DNA from: Candidatus Sulfotelmatobacter sp.
GTDB taxonomy: Bacteria; Acidobacteriota; Terriglobia; Terriglobales; Acidobacteriaceae
Reading direction: 5' to 3'
Assembly (NCBI GenBank): GCA_030041215.1
Contig: JASHOH010000107.1
Coordinates: forward strand, 1 to 61,100
DNA: 61,100 nt
Each line of letters begins with the position of its first letter. Within the stretch, counting starts at the first letter, position 1. Made by a program: the position numbers and the translations under genes. A model generated the notes under the pieces. That model had not been told where the DNA came from. It saw only the letters and a list, made by a program, of their open reading frames with translations, and did no database searches. Of this stretch, positions 53,790 to 61,100 are shown piece after piece.

Positions 53790-56498
53790 ATGTCGCCAGC
53801 CACTTCGAGCAGGTTTACGACCTTTTTAGCGTCTATTTGTAAGGGCGCCCTCAGAGTTAGCGTTCTGCTTGCGCTTTCAGCGCCGTTGCTTCCTGGCAAA
53901 GAAACACCTCTGAATGCGATTGTTCTGTTCACGGCAACGAACGGCGCGGCTTATGTGCAAATGAGCGGTGTCCTCATAAATGGAAAAACCGAACTTAGGG
54001 CCTGTATGCCGGAAGTAAAGATCGATAAGTCGGCTTACGGAAAACTGAACAAAATCGCTCTGAAGGAGGGATTTGTTCTGGAGCGCGGGGCTGACGGAGT
54101 TCTCACTCTTAACGGCAAAGAGCTACAGTCCCAATGCGTGGTTCCCAGCAATCTCCACTTGGAGGGCACTACCCAGTACAGTCTATCGGAACTCGCCGAC
54201 CAGGCGGTCCTGCAAGGCACGGTCGTTTCAGCCTCGGAAGGACAGGCGAATGAATCGCCGTCGGTCAAGCCAGGACTCCGCCTGGTCTTCGTCGCCAATC
54301 TTGACACCGAACTAGCAGAGTTTCTACGAGCGCAGCGCGCAAAATCGATCGAGGTATGGCAACGTTTCATAAGCCAGTACCCCACTTCTTCACATGCAGC
54401 TGACGCAAAAAGCAGTCTGGCGGGCCAGTTCGAGGAGTCGGCAGAAGATTTTTTAGCTCAATACCAGAAAGCGGCGGGCGCTAACGGTTGGACGGACCTG
54501 AAACAAGCGAGGCAATTTGCCGAGCAGGGGACGCTGGCGGTGCCGGGGTACGTGCCGGCGCTCAAGTTGTTGGCACAAGTAAACGCCGAGCTCGATGGCT
54601 ACAACAAATCCGATACCAGCGAATTTGAAGCCTACCGCATGGCACTTTCGGAGCACGCGGCGGGTTATAACCACCTCACCGCGGCCAAACATCTGAATGA
54701 TCAAATTCTCGACGTGGATGCGACATATGCTCCGGGTCTCACGCTGCAAAGCCAGATTTCAAAAGAGCAGGCGGCATTCGATGCCGCTTTGCAGAAGTGC
54801 CAAAGTTTGCTTGCCGCCAACCGCCACGATGAGGCCTTCGCCGAGTTGCGTGGCTACCGCTTCTTTGCGGCAGAGGCGCCGGCAGTCGATTCAATCATAA
54901 GTGCGGTTTATACGTTCCACTTCAATCGCGGCAAAGAGGCCACGAGCAAGCAGGAATGGGACAAGGCGATTGCTGAGTTTCGCAAAGCCGTGGAAACTCG
55001 CGGTGACAGCGACGCGGCCCGGGCCGCATTGAAAGATGCTGAAGTTCAGCTCGCCAACAGCCGCGACCGGGAGGCCGCCCAAAATGCGTCGGACCAGAGC
55101 AAAGCCTACGCCGCGCAAAAGCAATATATCGATGCCTACGAAGTGCTGGCCAATCTCCCCGATGCGCAACGCCTGCTGGTAACTGATCAGATGGAGGCCT
55201 TAAAAGGGACATTTGTCCCCGCTGCCGTGCAGCGCGCGCAGAGCCTTCAGGAAGTCCATGTGCCCATCCGTGGCCGCGCCGACGAAGATGCAGTGCGGCA
55301 GGCGTATCATCTTCTGGCCCGAGCCAGCACGTTAACCGACGACCAATCGATCAGATTGAAGCGTGATCTGCTTTCTGACAAGATCAGCTCATATTATATG
55401 GAGCGCGCCAAGCGATATCTGGAGAAACCCATGGCTTCCGGTGTCGCCCTGGGATGGTGTTACCTGGGCGAAGCGCAACGTTTCAAGCAGAATCTGGAGA
55501 CGGTCAAGGACGCCATGGAGCGGTACGGCCCCAGTTACCAACTGCGTTCCAATATATCCATCGAAGTCGTAATTCGCGATCAGACTTCGAGGCGCGAGAA
55601 TGCCGGTTTTGCCGACGAACTCACAGATGCCATTTCCGGCGATTTGGAAAATTCCGGTCTGCCGGTAAAGGTCTTCAGGCGTGCGCAGGGCACGGTGCCG
55701 ACGGTCGAACCGTTGTTTCGGGCGGTGGGAGAGATCGATGAGTACCGCAAGGTCAAGAATCGTACGTTGGAGACGTTGCAATCGAAATATCGAGCGGGAA
55801 TCATCCAGGTGCAAAACCCCGAGTGGCTGCAAGCGAAAAGGGAATACGAATCAGCACAGGACGAAGTTGCGAACGCGCAGCATGCTGTGGAACGCCTTGC
55901 CAGCGATAAGAAAAAAGAAATTGCGACCGCAAAGGAAGCCTTGTCAAACGCCCAGAAGAAAGCCGCCGATCTGCGTGTCAAGCTGGATGCTATCGAACAA
56001 ACACGGCCGCAAGACGTTGTCGAAACCTATAACTATACAAAGACCACGATTGATTTGACCGGTATTATCAGCGTTGCCTTTCGCATTGTTGATCTCGGCG
56101 ACAACCTCGTCGAGCCCACCACGCCGGTCAAGCAGCTGAACCATAAAGTCGCCTATGTTTTGGATGGCGTACAGCCCACAGACACCGAGGGCGTTAAAGC
56201 GCTCGATTCTCCGCCGGATGAAGCCGACTTCATGACCGATCTCGAAAATCAGACCCGAGATGCCCTAAGCAAGGCGATTCACGACAAGATCCTATGGGTT
56301 CCCTCAAAAATCCTGGAACGAGCGCGGACTCTTGCCCAGCAGAATGACTTGGATGGAGCCGGTGAGTGGTACGTCATCTATCTGAATGCTACATCACAAT
56401 CGACACCCGAGCGTGAGGAAGCCATGACCTTCCTGCGGGAGCATTTCAACGTTGTGCCGTCGCCCCGCCAATCACCGACGACGACCGCCTCGCGCTGA
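53790..56498 (+). CDS. Large secreted TPR-like protein of unknown function
   Basis: A 902-residue protein. A signal-type hydrophobic stretch lies at about 20-35 (GALRVSVLLALSAPLL). Residues about 55-130 may form a small beta domain (AAYVQMSGVLINGKTELRAC). From about 190 to 590 helical repeats resemble degenerate TPRs (FHFNRGKEATSKQEWDKAI, ARAALKDAEVQLANS). A coiled coil follows near 680-745, then a mixed region and another repeat at the C-terminus (NDLDGAGEWYVIYLN). No enzyme motif is evident. It is divergent from the kinase gene, so a linked envelope function is plausible but unproven. Confidence 0.75.
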   Translation: MSPATSSRFTTFLASICKGALRVSVLLALSAPLLPGKETPLNAIVLFTATNGAAYVQMSGVLINGKTELRACMPEVKIDKSAYGKLNKIALKEGFVLERGADGVLTLNGKELQSQCVVPSNLHLEGTTQYSLSELADQAVLQGTVVSASEGQANESPSVKPGLRLVFVANLDTELAEFLRAQRAKSIEVWQRFISQYPTSSHAADAKSSLAGQFEESAEDFLAQYQKAAGANGWTDLKQARQFAEQGTLAVPGYVPALKLLAQVNAELDGYNKSDTSEFEAYRMALSEHAAGYNHLTAAKHLNDQILDVDATYAPGLTLQSQISKEQAAFDAALQKCQSLLAANRHDEAFAELRGYRFFAAEAPAVDSIISAVYTFHFNRGKEATSKQEWDKAIAEFRKAVETRGDSDAARAALKDAEVQLANSRDREAAQNASDQSKAYAAQKQYIDAYEVLANLPDAQRLLVTDQMEALKGTFVPAAVQRAQSLQEVHVPIRGRADEDAVRQAYHLLARASTLTDDQSIRLKRDLLSDKISSYYMERAKRYLEKPMASGVALGWCYLGEAQRFKQNLETVKDAMERYGPSYQLRSNISIEVVIRDQTSRRENAGFADELTDAISGDLENSGLPVKVFRRAQGTVPTVEPLFRAVGEIDEYRKVKNRTLETLQSKYRAGIIQVQNPEWLQAKREYESAQDEVANAQHAVERLASDKKKEIATAKEALSNAQKKAADLRVKLDAIEQTRPQDVVETYNYTKTTIDLTGIISVAFRIVDLGDNLVEPTTPVKQLNHKVAYVLDGVQPTDTEGVKALDSPPDEADFMTDLENQTRDALSKAIHDKILWVPSKILERARTLAQQNDLDGAGEWYVIYLNATSQSTPEREEAMTFLREHFNVVPSPRQSPTTTASR

Positions 56499-56623
56499 GC
56501 GCTTGCAGGACTTTATAGTCAGGCATGTATATTATTGCCCAATTTCTTCTTGATTTCTTGATGAGCATGTGTTTGCTGAAGGCATCACTGCCTCGCTTCC
56601 AATTCTGTGACGTGGCATAGCGA

Positions 56624-56661
56624 AACACGTGTCACGGTGTGCCGTTGTTGTGCCACGTGTT
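56624..56661. terminator. Hairpin between convergent genes
   Basis: AACACGTGTCAC at 56624-56635 pairs with GTGCCACGTGTT at 56650-56661 with one mismatch and a 14-base loop. It lies between the end of the large secreted protein gene and the end of the convergent metallophosphoesterase gene. No T-run is present, so termination is only suggested by its position. Confidence 0.35.
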
Positions 56662-56758
56662 GCGTTCGGATCAGTTGCAAGTCCAAGAATTTGTGGATGG
56701 CCCGATTTCAAGCGAAAATTCGGGAAGCGGCGGGAACGTCGGGATTTGCGATCAGTTG

Positions 56759-57535
56759 CTAAATCAGCTGAATGAATCCCTGTTTTGTCGACCGCAAAAG
56801 AGGCACACTCGTCGCACACTGCGAGGCGGCTACGCGGCCCTCGAGCAAGGCAAGGATGTCGGTCGCCTGGCACGCCAACTCTTTCCCGGCGTGGAAGTCG
56901 AGGCCAAGAACCTTGGGGACGCAATTCGAATCACAAAATTTGGTCATATTCGTGGCGACCGTAATCAGATTGTTGTCGTTATGGCCAGTATCCATGGCAA
57001 GGAACTGCCAGTTCGGACTTTGCAGGCAGAAGTAGCTAGCCTGCTGACCGATCTGGCCTACCAGCCAGTAATAGCCCTGTCCGCCGGAATACATGTCGTG
57101 ATTTCCGCACAGACTGAAGACTAGAACGTTGTTGCCGAGGATCTTTCGGCAGATGTCCAGAAAATTCACCTGCTCTTCATTGTGCGTGCCGGCATAGTAG
57201 ACATCGCCAAGATGAATGAGAATTTCCGGACCCAACTTGGCCACTTGCTGAAGGAGATTGATGGCCACGTCGTCGCCCGTTCCCCAATCTCCGATGATTG
57301 CCAGTTTCGTTCGCTGTCCGAGGTCGAAAACAGGATTTTCGTTGGCGCGGTAAGGCAGGCTACCAAGGGACGCCTTGTAGGCGAAATAAGTCACCAGGCA
57401 CTCCGACCAGCCGATGTCGCAGACCGAATCTTTAAGTTCTCCGGCGTACTGGTCCGATTTTTGCTTATTACCGGTGATTTCTGCCCAAAGAAATCGGGCA
57501 GCCGCCTTAGCGCAGTCGATGGGAACCGCTGCCAC
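56759..57535 (-). CDS. Calcineurin-like metallophosphoesterase, probably truncated
   Basis: A 258-residue frame with the first half of a metallophosphoesterase: AIIGDWGTGDD, HLGDVYYAGTHNEEQ and LCGNHDMYSGG, which provide the first metal-binding acids and the Asn-His-Asp motif. The later histidine motifs of the fold (a His pair and the GHxH end) are not found in this frame or in the neighbouring frames, so the C-terminal half seems lost. The start is uncertain: GTG at 57535 is the best visible, and coding character extends a little upstream. Probably non-functional, or an unusual short form. Confidence 0.65.
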   Translation of the reverse strand: MAAVPIDCAKAAARFLWAEITGNKQKSDQYAGELKDSVCDIGWSECLVTYFAYKASLGSLPYRANENPVFDLGQRTKLAIIGDWGTGDDVAINLLQQVAKLGPEILIHLGDVYYAGTHNEEQVNFLDICRKILGNNVLVFSLCGNHDMYSGGQGYYWLVGQIGQQASYFCLQSPNWQFLAMDTGHNDNNLITVATNMTKFCDSNCVPKVLGLDFHAGKELACQATDILALLEGRVAASQCATSVPLLRSTKQGFIQLI

Positions 57536-57660
57536 TTCCGCACTTCGCGCAACGCCAGAGGACGGTTCGACGACAGGTGCGGTGATTTCTGCCGGAACTT
57601 CCTATTGCTATCGTAGCGGCATACCTAAAGCATGAACAGGAAGCATCAGGCCAAGCGACA

Positions 57661-58320
57661 ATGTATTCGGACGCTATCCTTTTTACGGCGATGTCGCTGA
57701 ACTGGGTTTTAAATGCCGTACAGACGCCCTCGGACGCCAGCCGAGTATTGCGCAGGAGATCTCGCTATTTAGCAGCCAGGAAGGAAATCTGGGAACACTT
57801 CACGACGGACCTACGAGGCCTGGCAGCGCTCTCTAGCCGGATTCTTTCGCTGCTCGGCGACGTTGAAAACGTGGGGCAAGACGGCTTGGAACTATTTGGT
57901 GTGTCCCGCATCTGCGAAAAGCGAGGGGAGCACACGCGAGCCCGCAAGCTTTACGAGAAGTCGATTGCTTCGTTTTTGCCGAGCGAAACAGATCGGACAG
58001 CACGGCGCTCCCTTGCACGGTTAGCCAAGCGGGAAGGCGATTTTGATCTGGCATGTGAGCTTTGGAAAGATGCACTCGGAAATTCGCGGCACGGCTATGA
58101 GGCGTACGAGCAGCTGGCGATCTATTACGAACACAAAGCCCATGACCCAGAGCATGCTCGGCAAGTAGTCCGGCAGGCAATCAATGAACTTGGTCGCGCA
58201 AATCAGGTGGGTGACATCACACCAGGCGCATATCGCGAATTCAAGGCGAGATTTGATCGTCGAATGGAGCGGCTAGAACGCAAGAGTCGAAGGCCACTGC
58301 TGGACGTTCTGGCAATGTAA
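57661..58320 (+). pseudogene. YprB-like RNase H-fold protein, C-terminal part only
   Basis: From about residue 50 the frame matches the C-terminal half of YprB-type RNase H-like proteins: DLRGLAALSSRILSLLGDVE and the TPR-like ARKLYEKSIASFLP, GDFDLACELWKDALG. The RNase H-like catalytic domain that should precede it is missing; the first 50 residues are not similar to it. It could still fold as a TPR domain, but as a gene it is a fragment. The stop at 58320 is close to the next small gene. Confidence 0.65.
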
Positions 58321-58343
58321 GCTCAGCCTCAATGGTGAATGAC

Positions 58344-58556
58344 ATGGAGGAAGGACGAAAACGGGTATTGGGAATAATGGCGAGCATTTTGGTCGCGCGT
58401 CATCTAAAGACGACCGAGGATCTGCATGACAGCCGACCGAGTCCAAGAACTGAATCGCTAGTTGCCTCAGCCGTCCAGTGGGCCGAGCGGATCATGAGAA
58501 GAATTGACGGGACATTCGCAAATTCAGCGGACGACAAACGATGGCCGCGAGCTTAG
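58344..58556 (+). CDS. Small hypothetical protein
   Basis: A 70-residue helical protein beginning MEEGRKRVLGIMASILVARH, containing DSRPSPRTESLVASAVQWAE. It resembles short proteins I have seen in acidobacterial genomes, without known function. The frame is also open from 58332. It lies just downstream of the YprB-like fragment and overlaps the next open frame by up to 53 bases. Confidence 0.55.
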   Translation: MEEGRKRVLGIMASILVARHLKTTEDLHDSRPSPRTESLVASAVQWAERIMRRIDGTFANSADDKRWPRA

Positions 58557-58809
58557 AAGAGACGCTAACATCGGTCTGGAGACACGCTTTGGTCGACCCG
58601 GCCGAAAGGCGGACGAGCGGCCCGCTCGATTCAGGCTCACAGGAAAGAAATATTCCGTTGAAGCGGTGCTCGACCAGTGGTACGAGCCGGAGAGCATCCT
58701 TGACAAGGTTCGCGCCGGTGACGGGAATCTCTATATCCTCCGACAACAGACTCCGAGCCCCGATGGAGCCTGGGATCTGGTCTCATTTCGCGAAGAGAAG
58801 AGGGGCTGA
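58504..58809 (+). CDS. Hypothetical protein, possible composite of two remnants
   Basis: The second half of this frame (RFRLTGKKYSVEAVLDQWYE and GDGNLYILRQQTPSPDGAWD) looks like a real small beta-rich protein of unknown function. The first half is not convincing in this frame. In the frame starting at the ATG 58541 it reads MAASLEETLTSVWRHALVD, which resembles the N-terminus of a different small family. A frameshift or fusion near 58605-58620 would join them. I cannot tell which version is expressed. Confidence 0.4.
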   Translation: MTGHSQIQRTTNDGRELRRDANIGLETRFGRPGRKADERPARFRLTGKKYSVEAVLDQWYEPESILDKVRAGDGNLYILRQQTPSPDGAWDLVSFREEKRG

Positions 58810-58824
58810 CCCTTAGCGCTCGCC

Positions 58825-59703
58825 TTATCGCAATTCAGCGCGTTTGAGTTGCATGTCGATCCAATGCGCCTCATCGTTGAATCCCGCGTCTCGACAGAAG
58901 TCCCGCAGATGCGCATAGCGCGCCATCAGGTCGAATCCAATGCGGTCGTAGAGCTTGTGCAGGTCCACGGGACAAAGGTGCAACGGGTGCTCATCGCTTT
59001 CGGCCATGTGGTTGGAACCGTTCATCAGACACCGGAAGTAGATGCAGTGGGCGATGCCGAACATGTGCCCGGTCTCGTGTGCAAGGACTTTGCAACTGCG
59101 GCGCAGCATCAGGTGTGCACGATCAGTCGTATGTTCGCCATAGAAACTGGGGTCGTAGCGGGCGAAGCTGTAGACGCCCACGCGTTCGCGTAGCGACGCT
59201 TGGCCGAAAACAAAGTTCCATGAGGGATCGGGGTAAAGGTCCTGTAACGTAACGCCGAGCAAGCAGAATGCCTCAGCCGGCAGGCGTTGCGCCAGCAGGC
59301 CGAGAATGTCTCCAGTCAAAAGTTGTCGCAGACCAGTGGAAGGGTTCGTTCGGCTGCTGACCCGGGCTGCGTTGTGCTCCAGAACTGGCAGGACGCGCAC
59401 AGGCATCGAAAAGAATGCTTCCGTAAATTCCTTTAGCTCGCGCAGCGGCGGCCCGGTTGCAGGAAACTCATCCAATGGCTGCAAGTAGAGCGTGTGACGT
59501 CGTGTGTCTGGCCGGTTGGGATGCGAGCGAACGAACTCCGCGAAGCTCTGGCCAGGCTCAGGGTGATTGGCGAGCCAGTCCTGCGGCCCGGGTGTCGGCA
59601 TCGGGTCGAACTGGTCGAGGTCAAAGAAGCGACGCATGTTCACCGGCATGCGGTCCAAGGGGCCGATTGCGTCCCGTAATTCTCTGTCCGACGGGCGAGA
59701 CAT
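58825..59703 (-). CDS. Archaemetzincin-family zinc metallopeptidase (M54)
   Basis: A 292-residue member of the archaemetzincin family. The extended zinc motif HETGHMFGIAH is at 209-219, and the extra cysteines follow in the family pattern: Cys220, Cys225 and Cys244 with Met227 (HCIYFRCLMNG, then LCPVDLHKL). These bind a second zinc. The length resembles the longer forms known from vertebrates and some bacteria, with an N-terminal extension of about 100 residues. It is expected to be a soluble peptidase. The gene is followed (upstream on the minus strand) by an Mth938-domain gene 28 bases away, so the two may be co-transcribed. Confidence 0.92.
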   Translation of the reverse strand: MSRPSDRELRDAIGPLDRMPVNMRRFFDLDQFDPMPTPGPQDWLANHPEPGQSFAEFVRSHPNRPDTRRHTLYLQPLDEFPATGPPLRELKEFTEAFFSMPVRVLPVLEHNAARVSSRTNPSTGLRQLLTGDILGLLAQRLPAEAFCLLGVTLQDLYPDPSWNFVFGQASLRERVGVYSFARYDPSFYGEHTTDRAHLMLRRSCKVLAHETGHMFGIAHCIYFRCLMNGSNHMAESDEHPLHLCPVDLHKLYDRIGFDLMARYAHLRDFCRDAGFNDEAHWIDMQLKRAELR

Positions 59704-59731
59704 AGATGGGTAATTCTATTGAACTTCTTGT

Positions 59732-60082
59732 TCAACACGTCAGGTGTAGGATTGCATTTGTGTCCTTGGGGTTCTTCTTTAGAGCCTCTATAGCTTCGCG
59801 CGTCGGGAGAATCAGCAATTCGACTTTGCGACATTCCGCCTCGCGTTTCACTTCATTCATCACCGGCAGGCTGCCGTACGTTCCGGTGCCGATGATGAGC
59901 CGGGCGCACTTCCACGGTATGTCTTCCTCAGCGGACAGCGGCGTGTGTCCGAAATTATCGCGGAATCGCTTGGAAGGCGCTTTCTTGCGTTTGCGAATCT
60001 CGCCGCGGTCGATGACCACGTCGTGCTCGTAGGTGCCGCCCTCGATCTGGAGAGAGCCGAAGGTGAAATTCCCAAATCGCAT
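59732..60082 (-). CDS. Mth938/NDUFAF3-like domain protein
   Basis: A 116-residue protein of the Mth938 (DUF498) fold, with FGSLQIEGGTYEHDVVID near the start, LIIGTGTYGSLPV in the middle and TNAILHLTC at the end. The family includes a mitochondrial complex I assembly factor, but the function in bacteria is unknown. It is soluble and intact. It sits 74 bases after the radical SAM gene and 28 bases before the archaemetzincin gene, all on the minus strand, so a three-gene operon is likely. Confidence 0.88.
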   Translation of the reverse strand: MRFGNFTFGSLQIEGGTYEHDVVIDRGEIRKRKKAPSKRFRDNFGHTPLSAEEDIPWKCARLIIGTGTYGSLPVMNEVKREAECRKVELLILPTREAIEALKKNPKDTNAILHLTC

Positions 60083-60156
60083 GTTCTTGACCTCCGATAG
60101 AGAAAAAGGATCCGTATAAAATTCGTAACCGGGCAGAAACGTTGCCCGGCGACGGT

Positions 60157-61100
60157 TCAGTAATCCTCCGAAAGCAGGTGGCGGTTGGCAATACGTACGT
60201 CAAGCAGACCAGCGATCCTCGCTGCCCTTTCAGCCTCCAACGCATGGCGCGCCGAGGTCCGAGGCAGGTCTGGCATATAGAAGTGTGGTGCAAACGCTAA
60301 CAACGCATAGGGAATTCTGGGATTCAGGCTGGCAATGAACTGTGCAATTCGCCCCACCTCCTCGGCATCCACATAGCCGGGCACCAGCAACGTGCTGGCT
60401 ACTACCAGCGGTGGATCAGGACGCTCCTCAAAGCGACGGGCGGCCCGAGCGAAGTTGTCCAGCGTCTGGCGGTTCGATCCTCCTGTCAAAATGAGGTGTA
60501 AGACTTCGTCATAGGCCTTGAGGTCAAACTTGATGCAGCCACCGCTAGCAAAGGAAAGTTCCACTGCCCGGTCAAGCAGCTTGGGATGCGATGTGCCTGC
60601 GGTCTCCCAGCATACAGCGATCCCCTTCGCGGCCAGCCGCTGCGCCGCCGCAAGCGCGTGCGGCATCTGAGAAGCAGGATCTCCTCCGAAGAAGCAAACA
60701 CAGAAGGTGGACGGATCGGCCACGTCCGCTAACTGTTCGGCGCTGATCCCAGCGGAGGATGTGGCCGAGACTTCGCGGAAGTGCCAGTTCTGGCAGAACA
60801 GGCAGTTGAGGGTACAGCTGGCATAGAAGACGGCAAGATTGTGATAATCCAACTGCCGGCTGCCGCGGCACACCCAATCCGCCACGCAGTTGGTTGGCAG
60901 GGGATCACGGTACCATTGCAGCACGCCGCGCCGCGCGGTACCTGCAAGGTGAATCAAACGACCGTCGCGCACCGTGCGCAACCCGCAGTATCCACGCTCA
61001 CTCTCGGCTATCTGGCACTGTCGGCTGCATAGGACGCATTGGAGACTGCCGGTTGCCTGTGGAGTTGTAGGGGGAAGATCGAAGGCTCGCCGGCTCTCGG
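60157..61100 (-). CDS. Radical SAM protein (AmmeMemoRadiSam/AmrS type), 5' partial
   Basis: The frame is open from the right edge of the window, so the start lies outside. The N-terminal zinc-type cysteines (CVLCSRQC and GYCGLR) and the radical SAM cluster motif CTLNCLFCQN are present, followed by the GGDP-type segment (FFGGDPASQMP), a KFDLKAYDE stretch and VASTLLVPGYVDAEEV. This is the PflA-like enzyme group often found with AMMECR1 and MEMO proteins; those partners are not in the window. The substrate is unknown. The protein should be a soluble, oxygen-sensitive [4Fe-4S] enzyme. An in-frame TTG at 60981 would remove the first cysteine pairs and is not the likely start. Confidence 0.9.
   Translation of the reverse strand, partial: ESRRAFDLPPTTPQATGSLQCVLCSRQCQIAESERGYCGLRTVRDGRLIHLAGTARRGVLQWYRDPLPTNCVADWVCRGSRQLDYHNLAVFYASCTLNCLFCQNWHFREVSATSSAGISAEQLADVADPSTFCVCFFGGDPASQMPHALAAAQRLAAKGIAVCWETAGTSHPKLLDRAVELSFASGGCIKFDLKAYDEVLHLILTGGSNRQTLDNFARAARRFEERPDPPLVVASTLLVPGYVDAEEVGRIAQFIASLNPRIPYALLAFAPHFYMPDLPRTSARHALEAERAARIAGLLDVRIANRHLLSEDY

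Noticed and set aside
1-61100. CRISPR arrays, rRNA and tRNA genes
   Set aside because: No regularly spaced direct repeats, no rRNA-like sequence and no convincing tRNA fold were seen by eye; a covariance search could still find a degenerate tRNA.

Overview
The window looks like a chromosomal segment of a GC-rich soil or sediment bacterium, most likely of the phylum Acidobacteriota. This is inference from content: a DUF5818-type small secreted protein, an Oar-like TonB-receptor remnant, Ser/Thr kinases, MarR-GNAT fusions and a trehalose/glycogen gene set are typical of that phylum. No rRNA or tRNA was found to confirm it. The first six bases form a HindIII site, so the sequence may begin at a cloning junction. 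Genes are cut at both ends: a GGDEF-EAL protein on the left and a radical SAM protein on the right.

Layout. 1-9.5 kb: cyclic-di-GMP enzyme, Crp/Fnr regulator, secreted M13 metallopeptidase, lipoprotein amidohydrolase, and a coupled pair of a cysteine-less thiolase-like protein with a DUF35-SCP2 protein. 10-14.8 kb (minus strand): a nickel carbon monoxide dehydrogenase operon, cooC-cooF-cooS plus an FAD/NAD(P) oxidoreductase. 15.2-16.1 kb: frameshifted tyrosine recombinase. 16.3-21.5 kb (minus): a trehalose operon, consisting of a membrane sensor-OtsA fusion, OtsB, a duplicated DUF5752 protein and a TreT-type glycosyltransferase. 21.6-27.3 kb: small secreted protein, a long gene-poor stretch, a polytopic membrane protein and a MarR-GNAT fusion with a perfect inverted-repeat operator. 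27.5-28.6 kb: IS21 and IS110 remnants. 28.7-34.5 kb: complete RND tripartite efflux operon. 34.6-38.9 kb: gene graveyard (decapitated ABC transporter, broken heme O synthase and cytochrome oxidase subunit III, IS5 remnant, NirB-like fragment). 38.9-47 kb (minus): a glucan operon with a response-regulator/glucan phosphorylase fusion, a GT4 glycosyltransferase, two GH57 enzymes, a small zinc protein and a DUF4912 protein. 47.3-51.8 kb: a second graveyard with a few intact hypothetical genes. 52-56.5 kb: divergent Ser/Thr kinase and a 902-residue secreted TPR-like protein. 56.7-61.1 kb: metallophosphoesterase, YprB-like fragment, archaemetzincin, Mth938-domain protein and a radical SAM enzyme.

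How it works together. The strongest theme is storage-sugar metabolism placed under direct signalling control. In two separate minus-strand operons the first gene is a fusion of a sensory module to the key enzyme: an extracytoplasmic sensor plus HAMP joined to trehalose-6-phosphate synthase, and a two-component receiver domain joined to alpha-glucan phosphorylase. Together with TreT, OtsB, two GH57 enzymes and a GT4 synthase they could route glucose between a glycogen-like store and trehalose in response to stress. The CODH operon is a second notable module, able in principle to couple CO oxidation to ferredoxin and NAD(P)H. Broken genes cluster between the functional operons. Some single-base lesions could be sequencing errors, but many are associated with IS fragments and missing gene ends and look real.
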